Assembly (NCBI GenBank): GCA_012934845.2
Contig: WNNJ02003019.1
Span: forward strand, 1 to 64,000
Source of the DNA: Pomphorhynchus laevis
Taxonomy: Eukaryota > Acanthocephala > Palaeacanthocephala > Echinorhynchida > Pomphorhynchidae
Reading direction: 5' to 3'
DNA: 64,000 nt
Of this stretch, positions 47,645 to 58,300 are shown piece after piece (within the stretch, counting starts at the first letter, position 1; the number at the start of each line of letters is the position of its first letter). Under the pieces are notes generated by a model that worked only from the letters and a program-made list of their open reading frames with translations, did no database searches and had not been told where the DNA came from. The translations under genes and the position numbers were made by a program.

Positions 47645-47717
47645 GGACCGAAACACGAAAGGTAGGCGTAGGCTCACTGCTGATGAGGTCCACCTACGCT
47701 GATTGTAGTGTACAGTG
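47645..47717 (+). ncRNA. Permuted hammerhead ribozyme motif, array 2 unit 3
   Basis: Same parts as unit 1 with no visible change in the core or in any of the three helices. Offset from unit 2 is 369. Confidence 0.75.
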
Positions 47718-47775
47718 CTGCATCTAGGATTAAAGAATTCACACGAGGATAATTTATGAAGCTGACCAAATGATC

Positions 47776-48029
47776 AAATGAATAATAAATTATTATTTAA
47801 AAAAATTATTATTTTTTTCTAAATAAATTTAATCTTTAAAAAAATATTACTATTATTATTTGACTTGTTAAAAATTGTCTTAGATATAAATACTTACAAG
47901 CTTAAACACAGTGTCCTATCTCTGCGACAACGATTTACGGTACAGCTTAACTATCTAAAATAACAATTACCTTATTACAATAAACAAATTTACAAGAGAA
48001 ATATCATACAATAAATATATACAATTCAG
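47776..48029. other. AT-rich spacer
   Basis: I see no gene or repeat between array 2 and the RT fossil. Confidence 0.4.
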
Positions 48030-50235
48030 CATTTGAAACAAAAACAAAATAAATCCCCAAGGGCAAACCCGCGACCACTTTAAAATGTTGTTCATGCAAC
48101 AACCCGAATGCTAAATGCAAAGGATGTTGATGTGCTAAGCAGAAGACCATATTCTCGAATTGATCAACTGTGAATTGTTCCAAACGTCACGTAAATAGTT
48201 CTACAACAGCTACCAATATTTTTGTTATGTCCATAATGAATTATGGACATAGCAACCTAATTCAGATTGTGAAATTTCTGATCATCGACATTCCTCTTAA
48301 CAACCATATAAATATCGATTACACAATGGATATAGGTCAAGTGTCTGATGTATTGTCTATACAGGATATATTCTGGATCGTAATACAATAGAAATCTTAC
48401 TTATTTCGACTTCCAAAATATTTTTAGAATCAAAGCGATTTATATCAGATCTTACATGCATACACAGGGATTCTCACTAATTCGGAAACTTTTAATAAGT
48501 GCATAATCTTTGACATCTTATTCTTTAACGTAATTCTTGTCAATCTTCCAAATCATTGAAATCAACTTTATCCCGGCGATTAAACATGTAATTCAATAAT
48601 AAATATGCTGGATTATACGCTGAAGCCTTGGCGCTTCAAAAGTATGACAGCCTTAAAAATTAAATTTTCGAGGTCAAGAGATTGGCGCAAAGATTCGTCT
48701 CATTGGTTAAAGTTCTAGATTGAACAAAGTAATGCATCTTCTAAACAGTGACTATAATGCTGGCGTTACCTTGCAACCAGAGTATGTGTTTGGTTCTAAA
48801 ACTGTTCGAGAATTATTACTCGACAAGCACCCTGTACCGAGCCTATTAGATTTTAGTGCAGTTAGCTGGTCTTTCCCAATCACAGTTCCAATTTTTCACC
48901 CTATTTTTTGATTCAATCGACAGTGAATTGATCATACGTATGACTAAACGTGTTAAAGATGGATTAGGTCCATCCGGCATTGATGCACAGTCATGGCTTC
49001 AGATGCTAACTAAGTTTGGTCATGAATCTGCTGAATTGACTAGAGTTTTTTCAACGTTTTTAAGAGAATTCAACGAAATGAAGAAAAATGAAAACACTTT
49101 AAAACGATTAACTGTATTATTTTAAATAGTACTGCAAAAAATTGATAATCAAGATCAGCTCCATCAGAAAGACAATCGAAAGGTGAATTTAAATATGGAA
49201 CAAAGACAACCTGCGTGAAATCATCAAGGAAGCGAGACATCATTAGGCGAAAAGACTAATTAAAATGAATGGTTTGATACCTAAACGAGGAAAATATGCG
49301 GTGAGAGTCACTAAGTTTATCAGAATGGAATGGATTGGAAAAGCAAGTAAAATACTGATAAATGAGAACTCGGAAGTTAGCGTCGTATTTCTCGATCGGA
49401 TAATTGGGGAAACTACTTCGCCCGAAAAATAAGCATCATTCAATCTAAGTGGGGAGCATGTAGGCACAGAGTATTGTCACAAGCTCCCTTGCACAGCGCT
49501 GTATAACACCAAGAATCGAGATTCCATGAACTGAATGACGAAGACATAATACTTGCAACGAGATCTGTGCGGGGCTCAGCTGCTCCATCAGGCGCTAATG
49601 CAATCTTATGGCAATCAATGCTCACGCAATTTGCGCAAGAATCTCAAGCGTTGACAGCTCAACAACGTGAATTTATTATATCAATTTCAACCCAACCCAT
49701 TAAACCTGAATACCTGAAAGCATACCTAGTAAGCACATTAATTCCTCTTAACACAAGACCAGGTGTGAGACACATCGGTGTAAGCATTGTAGGAAAGGTA
49801 ATAATTCGAGTAGTATGAATGGACCTAACTGATGTATGCGGACAAATTTAACTATGTGCAGGGCAACGTAGCGGTACCAAGGAGGCGGTTCACTTAATTC
49901 GACATGAATTCGAGAAGTCTGTTAACAACTGTGTGCTACTGCTAGATGCAAGTAATGTATTTTATTGAATGAACAGGAAACTATCTATGGCGCTTATGAA
50001 CTATATATGTACATCATTGTACAAAAAAGTTAAAGCTGGCTAAGATTGAGCTTCAAAAAAGACTCAACAGTGGGGAGCGAGATCTTAGTATTCAAAATTT
50101 TCAAGTAGTGCGACGCCACCCTTATATGTTTTGGACAATGTTACGCTCACACGACAAAATTGCAATGCATTCGACCTCTCGAGCTGCGTCGCACCTATCA
50201 AAGGAATAACGAAAGTCCATATGTAACCAATATAC
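48030..50235 (+). mobile_element. Reverse-transcriptase element fossil, left part
   Basis: Broken coding remains. A cysteine-rich start lies near 48085-48160. YVFGSKTVRELLLDKHP lies near 48780, and a GPSGIDAQSWLQMLTKFG motif near 48967. A second, related block begins near 49565, and SNLIPLN- and CAGQ-type motifs follow. This set is known to me from RT genes common in cnidarian and other invertebrate genomes, whose class I cannot fix. It is old, broken in many places and split by LINE family E. Confidence 0.45.
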
Positions 50236-53047
50236 CAGATACTTATTGTGAAAAATTTATGTGTTATATTCTAATGTTCAGAGTATCCTCTCAAAAATGG
50301 TAGAGGTTTCGCTACTTGCTGAAGAAAGTAATGCTAGTATTCTGGCATTCAGTGAATCTTGGTTGAATTCTAACATTGATGACTCAGAAATTGCAATTCC
50401 CGGTCAGCTCATACTGTTGTGATCGTGTTAATGTCAGAGGTAGCGGTGTAGTCATATACGCGCGAGATAGTATTACTACTAGTGTCCTATATCACGATAA
50501 TGAGGAGATTAGTTACCAATCCCTATGGTGTCGTTTCGAAAGCCCTGATTCCTCTGTTGTTATTGGACTTGTGTACAGAAGTCCTATGGCATCCACCAAA
50601 CGCCTCCGGAAAAGATTTAGAACGATTCGCCTCTTACGAACACTTAATCTTACTTGAGGAATTTAATATGCCACGTATAGACTGGTCTACTTATTCCCGT
50701 TTGAGCGGCTGTGATTGGGAATCTTCTGAACTACTCGATTTATTAAACGAGCTGAATTACTTTCAGTACGTAAATCAAGACACTCATTTCAGAGGCTCTT
50801 CTAGAAGTCTATTAGATTTATGTTTGTCCAACCATCATCTACCGATAAATATTGACTACATACAAACCATATGGAATAGCGACCATTGCAGTATGTTAAT
50901 TCGTTTTCCGTTCGTTCTGCCTTCAATAAACACTTGTCACAGCGAGCTCAACGTTTTCAAGGCCGATTATAGCGCAATCGGTAGTCACCTTGATCGCGTT
51001 GTTTGGCTTGACCCATTTGTGGTCGGATTGGAATATGTGCATGGAGGTTTTTTGAGATACTCTTGCTTCTCTTCTAGACAGATATGCGCCTTTACGTGTT
51101 TCACGCTCCCGTAAATACAATAATCCGTGATTTGACGTAGAGTTAGGAAATCTTCTTAAGGAGTGTAAGATCCTTATCGTCGACATCGTCAATCTAAAGG
51201 AGAATATCAATTATATCGAAACGCAAGAAACAGATTTACGGCACTTAAAAGATCTAAGAAACTCTACTTTGAGAAATCACTCGTTTATAATATTAAGTAT
51301 GAGCCAAGTTTATTTTTCAAATATTGTGCATCCAAAAATCGATCGAGATCTAAATGTTTCCGTTACGTGTGAAAAATAAAATAGTTGTCGACGATTATAT
51401 GGTCGCTAATACATTTGTAGAGACATTCTTTCCTAGAATAGAAGAATCAATTACTGTACACGGCACCCTTCATCAGAAAAATAAATCATCTAACTTGACG
51501 TCACATATTTCTATCGCTCATGTATATGAGCAACTTCGACAATTAAAACGGTGTCATTCTGCTGGTCCTGACGGATTGTCATCCATCCTACTTAGAGAAT
51601 TAGCTTCCCGCATTTGCGGTCCACTACATCGAATATTCATATTTTCCTTATGCAAATCAAAGATTCCCCTCGACTGGCTAAAATCGATAGTTTGCCCCGT
51701 ATATAAAAAAGGTGATAGGTCATGCGCCATCAATTTTAGACCAGTTAGTCTGACATGTATTTGCTGTAAGGTACTAGACGGTTTGATTTTGTTACACATC
51801 AATCGCCATATTTCGATAAATAACCTTTTACATCCTACCCAACATGGATTCCGTTCGAGTAGATCAACATGTCCAAATCTTCTAATTGCCATAGATGATT
51901 GGTCCAGTGCGCCGGTGTCGGCACCGACGTGGTATTCGTGAACTCCTCGCGTGCTTTTGATACAATCAATCATAATATACTTATTGACAAACTTATAGGA
52001 CTTCGCTTTGATTCTATAATTGTTAATTGGATTCGTGCGTATTTATAGAACTGTAGCAGTCAGAGTAAGGGGACATTGTCGGATTACACTTCTATATGTA
52101 GTGGTGTACCACAAAGATCGATTTTAGGACCAATTTTATTTAATATATATTAACGAACTCCCATCATTACTGCTGTCAAAAACGTTGTTGTACGCCGATG
52201 ATCTTAAGGTCCATCGCTGTGTTGCTAATGACCTTGACCGACAAATGTTACAGTCTGATCTCGATACATTGACGTATTGGACAGCTGATAACTGTTTAAG
52301 TATTAATGTGACAAAGTGTGCATACATGTACATATGGAATAAGTTTTCGACAACCAGCTACTCAATTAACTTACAACCAATTCCTATGGTTCGGCAATAT
52401 AGATACTTGGGCGTCGTTGTTTCGGATGATCTAGGCACTAGGAAAAATACGGAGCAAATATGTGCTAGAGCAACTCGAATTTCCGGTATGATTTCCAGAT
52501 GTTTTAGTAAATTAGAAATTGAGTCATTTAAACTTTTATTCACTACTCTCTGTTCAAGTGTTCTTAACTATTGTTCTCCAGCATCATACCCAGTTAACAA
52601 ATCGGAAGAGTTTTGTATTGAACAGGTATTGCGACGTTCTTCTAAACGGGTAGCGGGCCTTCATAACCTTACTTATAAGGAACGGTTAAGTCGCCTTAAT
52701 ATGCCCTCATTATCTTCACTTCGAGCACTAAATGACCTGGTTGTAGTGTGGCGGGCGATGAGCAATCCTGAGAATCCCGTTAGAAGTCTATTTCGTACGC
52801 GAAATGACTCAAGATTACGTGGTCATCCACTTATGTTACAACGTAAACACTGGTGTAAAAAAGAAACATTAATTTTGCCGTGCGTGTCATTCCAGCTTGG
52901 AACAGTTTACCGGCGGAAGTGGTGAAGCAAACAAACAGACGTGGATTTGTATCTACTTTGAAGAAACTGACTAATTTTTAATTACTTTGTTGTTAGTTTC
53001 CTTTTTATATTTTAAATTGTGAAGGTGTCTATTGAGCTACGCTCGCT
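50236..53047 (+). mobile_element. LINE family E, CR1-like, inserted in the RT fossil
   Basis: A 5'-truncated element starting at the endonuclease (LYSNVQSILSKMVE near 50265, ILAFSESWLNSNIDD, GSGVVIYARDSI, YRSP). The RT follows, with HSAGPDGLSSILLREL, CPVYKKGDRSCAINFRPVSLT, QHGFRSSRST, a GVPQ-like motif and LLYADDLKVHR. It has a typical CR1 C-terminus (VAGLHNLTYKERLSRLNM) and a short TAATAATAAT-type 3' end near 53030-53047, as CR1 elements have. At least four frame changes make it inactive. Confidence 0.85.
52185..52925 (+). CDS. LINE family E RT C-terminal half
   Basis: 246 open codons that begin at the catalytic YADD (MLYADDLKVHRC) and run through the thumb region (YLGVVVSDDL, RATRISGMISRCF) to the CR1-type C-terminal segment. 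It is the longest intact part of the element. The upstream RT part is in the frame 51354-51941, where PVSL and HGFRSSRST lie. Confidence 0.75.
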   Translation: MLYADDLKVHRCVANDLDRQMLQSDLDTLTYWTADNCLSINVTKCAYMYIWNKFSTTSYSINLQPIPMVRQYRYLGVVVSDDLGTRKNTEQICARATRISGMISRCFSKLEIESFKLLFTTLCSSVLNYCSPASYPVNKSEEFCIEQVLRRSSKRVAGLHNLTYKERLSRLNMPSLSSLRALNDLVVVWRAMSNPENPVRSLFRTRNDSRLRGHPLMLQRKHWCKKETLILPCVSFQLGTVYRRKW

Positions 53048-54140
53048 GACATTCTAGTAATAATAATTGTCACAAACGCTTCATAACTTTTATGATGAAG
53101 ACTCAGTTCTTACTTAAGGAAATGCGAAAGACCAGCAAAATTCCGTTAAGACATGATGGACTCGGAGTAATAAATACCACAGGCCTAGAAGAGTTTAAGT
53201 TTAAAAATTCACTCATTGTTATATTACCTCTACTTGATGGAGTTATAGGGAATCAGCTTAAAAACAAACAACAACATGTTGCAAAACGTATTCGAATTAA
53301 AAGAGAAAAGAATGTTCTCGATGACAAGATTAAACTTATATCGGATTCAAATAAAAATTTAGCAAACATTCTTTCAAATGCGATTTATACGGGAGCTTCA
53401 TCATGACTAACTCCTGCACGTCCTGGAACAAAGCTGACATTATCAAAAAACGAATTCCAGGACGCCATAGTAATGCAATACGATCGGAACATAATTGATA
53501 TTGCAATATCCTGTTCTTGTGGAGCACAACGAGAAATTACGAGAAATTCGAAAAATCGATAAACTCGTAACTGTTGAATCAATTCTATCACTGATAAATT
53601 ATTTAATCATATTCGAATCACAGTCAACAACAAGAGAGAAACGCTAGAGCAGATATCGCGTTTAACGGATTAAGAGGTAGTGCAACGGATCGATCGTTTA
53701 TCGATATATGCATATTCAATTGTCATGCACCGTCGTACTGCCAGATACCTTCTTCGGATTGTTTCAAGTATAATGAAAATCGAAAACTTCAGAAATATGC
53801 TGAACGCCCCACACGAGTTGAATAGGGGTCTTTTTATCCAATGTTGTACTCTGCAGTTGGTGGGGTTGGTCCAGGCACAAATCAGATTATGCAGATCACA
53901 GCAAAATGCATAGCCTCAAGATCACATCTAGACTACAATGAGATCATTAGTTAACTGAGACAATATGTGTCGATTCAAATAGCAAAATGTCTCAGTGACT
54001 TTGAGAATGCGAACAAAAGCCGAACAAATCCTTTTCAGCAACGACGATATAATTTGCTCGTCTGCTTAAATAATCTGCACTTACATACGCGGATTGCAAG
54101 ATTTCGATAAGAACAACATGATGCTTTGGATCTTGAGTAA
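53048..54140 (+). mobile_element. Reverse-transcriptase element fossil, right part
   Basis: Resumes after LINE family E with a region resembling LPLRHDGLGV...EEFKFKNSLIV near 53135-53215 and a GASS...P-type segment near 53390, the C-terminal part of the same RT group. It is old and broken. Confidence 0.4.
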
Positions 54141-54241
54141 CAGTAATAAGGATTATTAATCCTTATTAAAAAAGTCTTTGTTATTAAAACACTTACATTC
54201 TACACAAGGACTTCTATACAAAAAGTTACAAACATCTTACA

Positions 54242-54357
54242 ACGACAACCATCGACGACAACCATCGACGACAACCATCGACGACAACCATCGACGACAA
54301 CCATCGACGACAACCATCGACGACAACCATCGACGACAACAATCGACGACAACCATC
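54242..54357 (+). repeat. 13-bp minisatellite in the LINE family A 5' UTR
   Basis: About nine copies of GACAACCATCGAC, nearly perfect (one C-to-A change near 54340). It ends five bases before the ORF1 start codon. Because 13 is not a multiple of three, the repeat reads open in several frames on both strands, which produces shadow open frames. Confidence 0.95.
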
Positions 54358-54361
54358 GTTT

Positions 54362-55387
54362 ATGGGAGGACGTAAGAAAACAACTAAGACCGACACCAAC
54401 TATGGACAACTGCAAGTACAGTGCTCGATACACGACTGCAGCGTCTGGACAACAATCACCTGCGACAAGAATAAGGCTAAAGAAGACTTCGTATGTGGTT
54501 TTTGTGCCAACAAACTAATCTGCAACCTTTCCAATAAGCACATATCAACATCCAACACGTCAACTCAAACTACCCCCGTCGTTTCTAATGTCCTTTCTCC
54601 ACCCACCGACCCTGCCACCATATACACTTCCCATTCCATGTCATCTTCACTCCCCGACACCCCACGTCCCGTCCTTCCCGTCTCGTTTCTCAATAACTTG
54701 CATCCATCAATCAAAATCACCTCCACCAACCTCCACTATCCTTCCACTCATAACCTTTCCTCACATCGCTTGCCACCCTCTTTATTATCATTATCCTCTA
54801 TGTCTCCCGTCGTCAAACCAAATCCCTCCAAATCATCAACTGCCAGCTCTTCTATCGTGATCTCACCTACTCACGTCAGTCGTCCTCCTTTACGGAAGCG
54901 CTTTGCTTCTCGCGATCGTTGCGTCATTGTCACTAATATCACGCCTTCTAACTCCTTATCTCCACAAGCACGTCTGGACCACGATGTTTCCGCCTTCAGA
55001 TCCATCCTCTCGTCTATTGTTCCTGCGGATAAACCATCCTTTTTCAAGGACATTTCTCCTGTCGCATTCATCCGTCTAAACAAATCTTCTCAATCTAATC
55101 CTTCCCAGCCCCCTCTCCTAAAAATTGTTTTCAAGCATCGCTCTCACGCGTCTTCTGTCCTCTCTCAACGATTCAAACTCATGTCATCTTCAACCACTCG
55201 AATTTTCCCCGATCGCGCCCCTTCTGAAATCGCTCAAATCTCTTCAGCCCGCATCGAAAAACGCCGTCGCGAGGAAAACGGCGAAACATCACTCTCCATC
55301 CGAAACATAGACGGAAATTTTCAAGTTGTCCACACCCGTCCAAAAATTCGATGGCGCTCCATCTCTCCTATGTGTCTTCTCCACTAG
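54362..55387 (+). CDS. LINE family A ORF1 protein (PHD-like finger, 341 residues)
   Basis: Intact. Residues about 21-48 have a CX4CX7CX10CX2C pattern with His24 (VQCSIHDC ... DFVCGFC), a PHD-like zinc finger as in CR1-type ORF1. Residues 70-170 are a Pro/Ser-rich linker. Residues about 190-330 form the conser­ved C-terminal domain (KRFASRDRCVIVTNI ... AFRSIL ... KIVFKHRSHASSVLSQRF ... IEKRRREENGE). The role is probably binding the element RNA. The start is the first ATG after the minisatellite. Confidence 0.85.
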   Translation: MGGRKKTTKTDTNYGQLQVQCSIHDCSVWTTITCDKNKAKEDFVCGFCANKLICNLSNKHISTSNTSTQTTPVVSNVLSPPTDPATIYTSHSMSSSLPDTPRPVLPVSFLNNLHPSIKITSTNLHYPSTHNLSSHRLPPSLLSLSSMSPVVKPNPSKSSTASSSIVISPTHVSRPPLRKRFASRDRCVIVTNITPSNSLSPQARLDHDVSAFRSILSSIVPADKPSFFKDISPVAFIRLNKSSQSNPSQPPLLKIVFKHRSHASSVLSQRFKLMSSSTTRIFPDRAPSEIAQISSARIEKRRREENGETSLSIRNIDGNFQVVHTRPKIRWRSISPMCLLH

Positions 55388-58224
55388 ACTCTTTCGCCAC
55401 AACACACGGTTTCCGCCTCGGTCTCCTCAACACTAGATCTATTCTCAATAAATCCGATCTTATCCTCAACCTATTCACCAAGCAATCCATCGATCTCTTC
55501 TGCCTCACCGAATCCTGGCACTCAGATTCCGACGACCTTTCCATTCGCCGTCTGCTCTCTGCCGGTTGCTCCCTAGTCGAATCCGCCCGCCCCCTCAGCT
55601 CATGCCCTTCTAAATTCTCTAATCATGGCGGCATCGTCGCATTCGCGCGTCACCCAGCGTCTCTTCGCAAAATCAATCCCCCTTTCAGTCCTTGCTCTTT
55701 TGAATTGCTCACTTGTCGTTATTCTAACCCGATCACTCTAGATCTCGCCATTGTATACCGTCCTGGTTCATCAGCTCCTACAGCCTTATTTTTTACCGAA
55801 CTCGCTGACCTCCTTTCTCATTGTTCTTTGTCCTCAATCCATTCACTCGTTCTAGGCGACTTCAATATCCGCCTAGACCGCCCCTCTTCCACGGATTCCA
55901 TCCGGTTCATCAACATTCTATCCAACTACAATTACAAACTAATCTCCACTGCCCCCACACATATACTTGGTGGGGCACTCGGCATCATCGCTGTCCCCGA
56001 TCATTTTCTGCCTACACGTCACTGTTCATCTCTGATACTGGTCTATCCGATCACTTTCTTATTACCCTTGATCTCACTCACAACCACACCCCTTCTTACA
56101 CACCTACAATCCTACATCGCCCTTGGATGTAGGATTGTAGCCTTACTCAAATCGTCCCTATCATTACCCACAATAACATATCTCCTCACGATCTCGCCTT
56201 TCTTTTCGACTCTGAACTCACATCCACTCTCGATATTCTCTTGCCCTTCAAGTCTCACCCACACCGTCGCTTGCACCGTGCCCCATGGTTTGACATCCAA
56301 TGCCTACTATCAAAGCGTCGACTCCGCCATGCTTTTCGAGTCTATCACCGCTCTCTCAGACGTGATTTCCGCTCGATCACTCCGTCTTTCCGTAATTCCT
56401 ATCTTGCTCTTCACCGGTCTTATCTCAACCTACTACGTACCAAATGCAACTCCTTCTGGCAGCATAAAATCATCACTTCATTCAACTCTAAGGCTCTCTG
56501 ACATACTTTTAACTCAATCCTTGCTCGCTCCTCTTCGCCGTGCAACATCAATGCCAATGATTATTCGTCATTTCTCCAGACTAAAGTATCCACGTTGCTC
56601 TCTCACACCCCGGTCTCCATCCTATCCCACTCTGCCCAGTCTAGCCTCATCCTTCCGGAACTCTTTTATCTTCTCCCTGTCTCACCTACAGAAGTATCAT
56701 CTGTCCTCATGTCCTTGCCCAACAAAACCTCAACTGCCGATCCCCTGCTTACTCACATATTAAAATCTATATGCTCATCGATATCCCCATTTCTCACAAC
56801 CTTGTTCAACTCGTCCATCCGCAGTCGTATCTTCCCTTCACACTGGAAATCCGCAATCGTTCGTCCCCTCCTTAAGAAACAATCGCTCGACCCCTCCCTT
56901 CCTTCTAGCTATCGCCCCATTTCACTACTCCCTACTCTTTCTAAGCTCTTAGAACGCCTCATCTTAATACAAATCAACGCTTATCTCTCCTCATCCAATC
57001 TGTACCCTCCTTTCCAATCCGCTTTCCGCTCTAATCACTCGACAGAAATCGCATGCATAAAAGTGTACAACGACTTACTCATTTCTCGAGACAAGGCTCT
57101 ATATAGTGTTCTCATCTCCCTCGACCTCTCCTCCGCATTCGACATTGTCGACCACTCCGTCCTCCTTTCTCGCCTTCGTTATGATTACGGCTTTTCTTCC
57201 TCCTCCGTAGCATGGTTCGCCTCATATCTATCCGACCGTTCCTTTCGCGTCTGTTCTAATTCATCATCCTCCCCTCCCATCCCTATTTTTTTGCGGGGTC
57301 CCACAAGGTTCAGTCCTAGGTCCCCTGCTTTTCTCTCTTCTGCTTGGCGATCTATCTCCGTTTATCAAACCTTACTCCTTTAAGGTCATGCAATACGCCG
57401 ATGACATTCTAATCTATGCTCATGCACCCGCACATCGCATACACGATATCGGCATTTCTGCCTCCAACTGTCTTTCTTCTATCTACAAACTTCTCTCCAA
57501 TCTCCATCTCGTTCTAAACCCCGAAAAGTCCAAAATAATGTGGATCCTCCCCCGTAAACCAAACATATCTCCTCCCACTGTATCTTTTGCCTCATCGATC
57601 ATCCCCATAGTCCACAATCTCACTTTCTTAGGCTTCCATTTCGATGATCACCTTTCCCTTAAACCCTTCGTCCGTGACAAGGTCCGCTCATCTAACTTAA
57701 TTCTCCGTGACATCCGCCGTATCTGCCCCCTTATCGACTTCCGTTCTTGTATGTCTCTTCTTTCATCGCTTCTTTTCCCTAAAATCGATTACTGCCTTAG
57801 CCTTTTCGCCAATTCTCCAAAACCCATCATCCTACCCCTACAACGAATAATCAACACCGCCGTTCGAGTGCTCTTTCGTCTCCGTCGCTTCGACCACACA
57901 TCCACATATTTTGCCCAACTCTCCTGGCCCACCATCCACATCCGCATCAAACTCCGCCTTCTCGTTACCTTTCGTCTCATCGCTGTCGGCTCCCCATCGT
58001 TCATCAACCTTCCTTTCTTAGACGATACTCGCCCCACCTCGCTATCGCTTCGTTCCTGTCATACCCTCTTACTCCACGTTCCTAATTACTCCAACAACTA
58101 CGGTCTCCGATCCTTCCTCGTCGCCGCCTCACTCGCCTGGAATCAACTCCCTCTCGACGTCCGCCGCGCTCCCTCCTTTATCACATTCAAACACCTCCTC
58201 CGTTCACACCTTCTCGACACCTGA
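55351..58224 (+). pseudogene. LINE family A ORF2 (endonuclease-RT), lightly broken
   Basis: The ATG at 55351 lies inside ORF1. The APE endonuclease covers about 55390-56080 (LLNTRSILNK, CLTESWHSDSDDL, VYRPGSSA, LGDFNIRLD, LSDHFLITLDL). RT covers about 56600-57500 (KSAIVRPLLKK, SYRPISLLPTLSKLLERL, FRSNHSTEIA, LDLSSAFDIVDHS, PQGSVLGP, MQYADDILIY at 57388). The C-terminus ends at 58224 (LLHVPNYSNNYGLRSFLVAA). Frame changes lie near 55990 (before the SDHF motif) and near 57290, where one extra T in a T run shifts the frame. A 32-bp segment at 56126 was replaced by an inverted copy of its neighbour. Confidence 0.85.
56104..56140. repeat. 15-bp inverted duplication scar in LINE family A ORF2
   Basis: 56104-56118 and 56126-56140 are exact reverse complements around a 7-base spacer. 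The sister copy (27420-27475, minus strand) keeps the left arm and spacer but has different sequence in place of the right arm. So the right arm was made by copying the left arm backwards, with loss of about 32 bp. Confidence 0.9.
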
Positions 58225-58300
58225 TTCACAGTCTTGTTTTGTTGTGGTCATGTAAGCGTGCGCTGGCACGCATTTGCCACGTTAAAATAAATCCTTTTTT

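Larger units (their letters stand above)
46755..47775 (+). repeat. Tandem satellite array 2, three units of 369-370 bp
   Basis: Three nearly identical units are offset by 370 and 369 bp. Each holds a permuted hammerhead motif and further stable stems, for example 46781-46789 with 46796-46804, 46813-46821 with 46845-46853 (enclosing 46829-46833 with 46837-46841), and 47002-47008 with 47044-47050. The unit RNA would be strongly self-paired. Short open frames repeated in each unit overlap the structure on both strands and are not likely genes. The array starts exactly where the family C LINE stops. Confidence 0.92.
54178..58300 (+). mobile_element. LINE family A, CR1-like, nearly full length
   Basis: Order: 5' UTR with a 13-bp minisatellite, ORF1 (54362-55387), ORF2 (55351-58224) overlapping ORF1 by 37 bp, and a 3' tail ending in a T-rich stretch near 58300. 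Compared with the 25.3-29.1 kb copy it is more complete and less decayed. ORF2 changes frame at least twice and has one inverted-duplication scar, so it is probably inactive but fairly young. Flanking AATCCTTATTAA-type sequence occurs on both sides (54146-54170 and 58320-58410). Confidence 0.9.

Noticed and set aside
47031-47702. Repeated open frames in array 2 (both strands)
   Set aside because: They recur only because the unit recurs, overlap each other on both strands and change frame between units.
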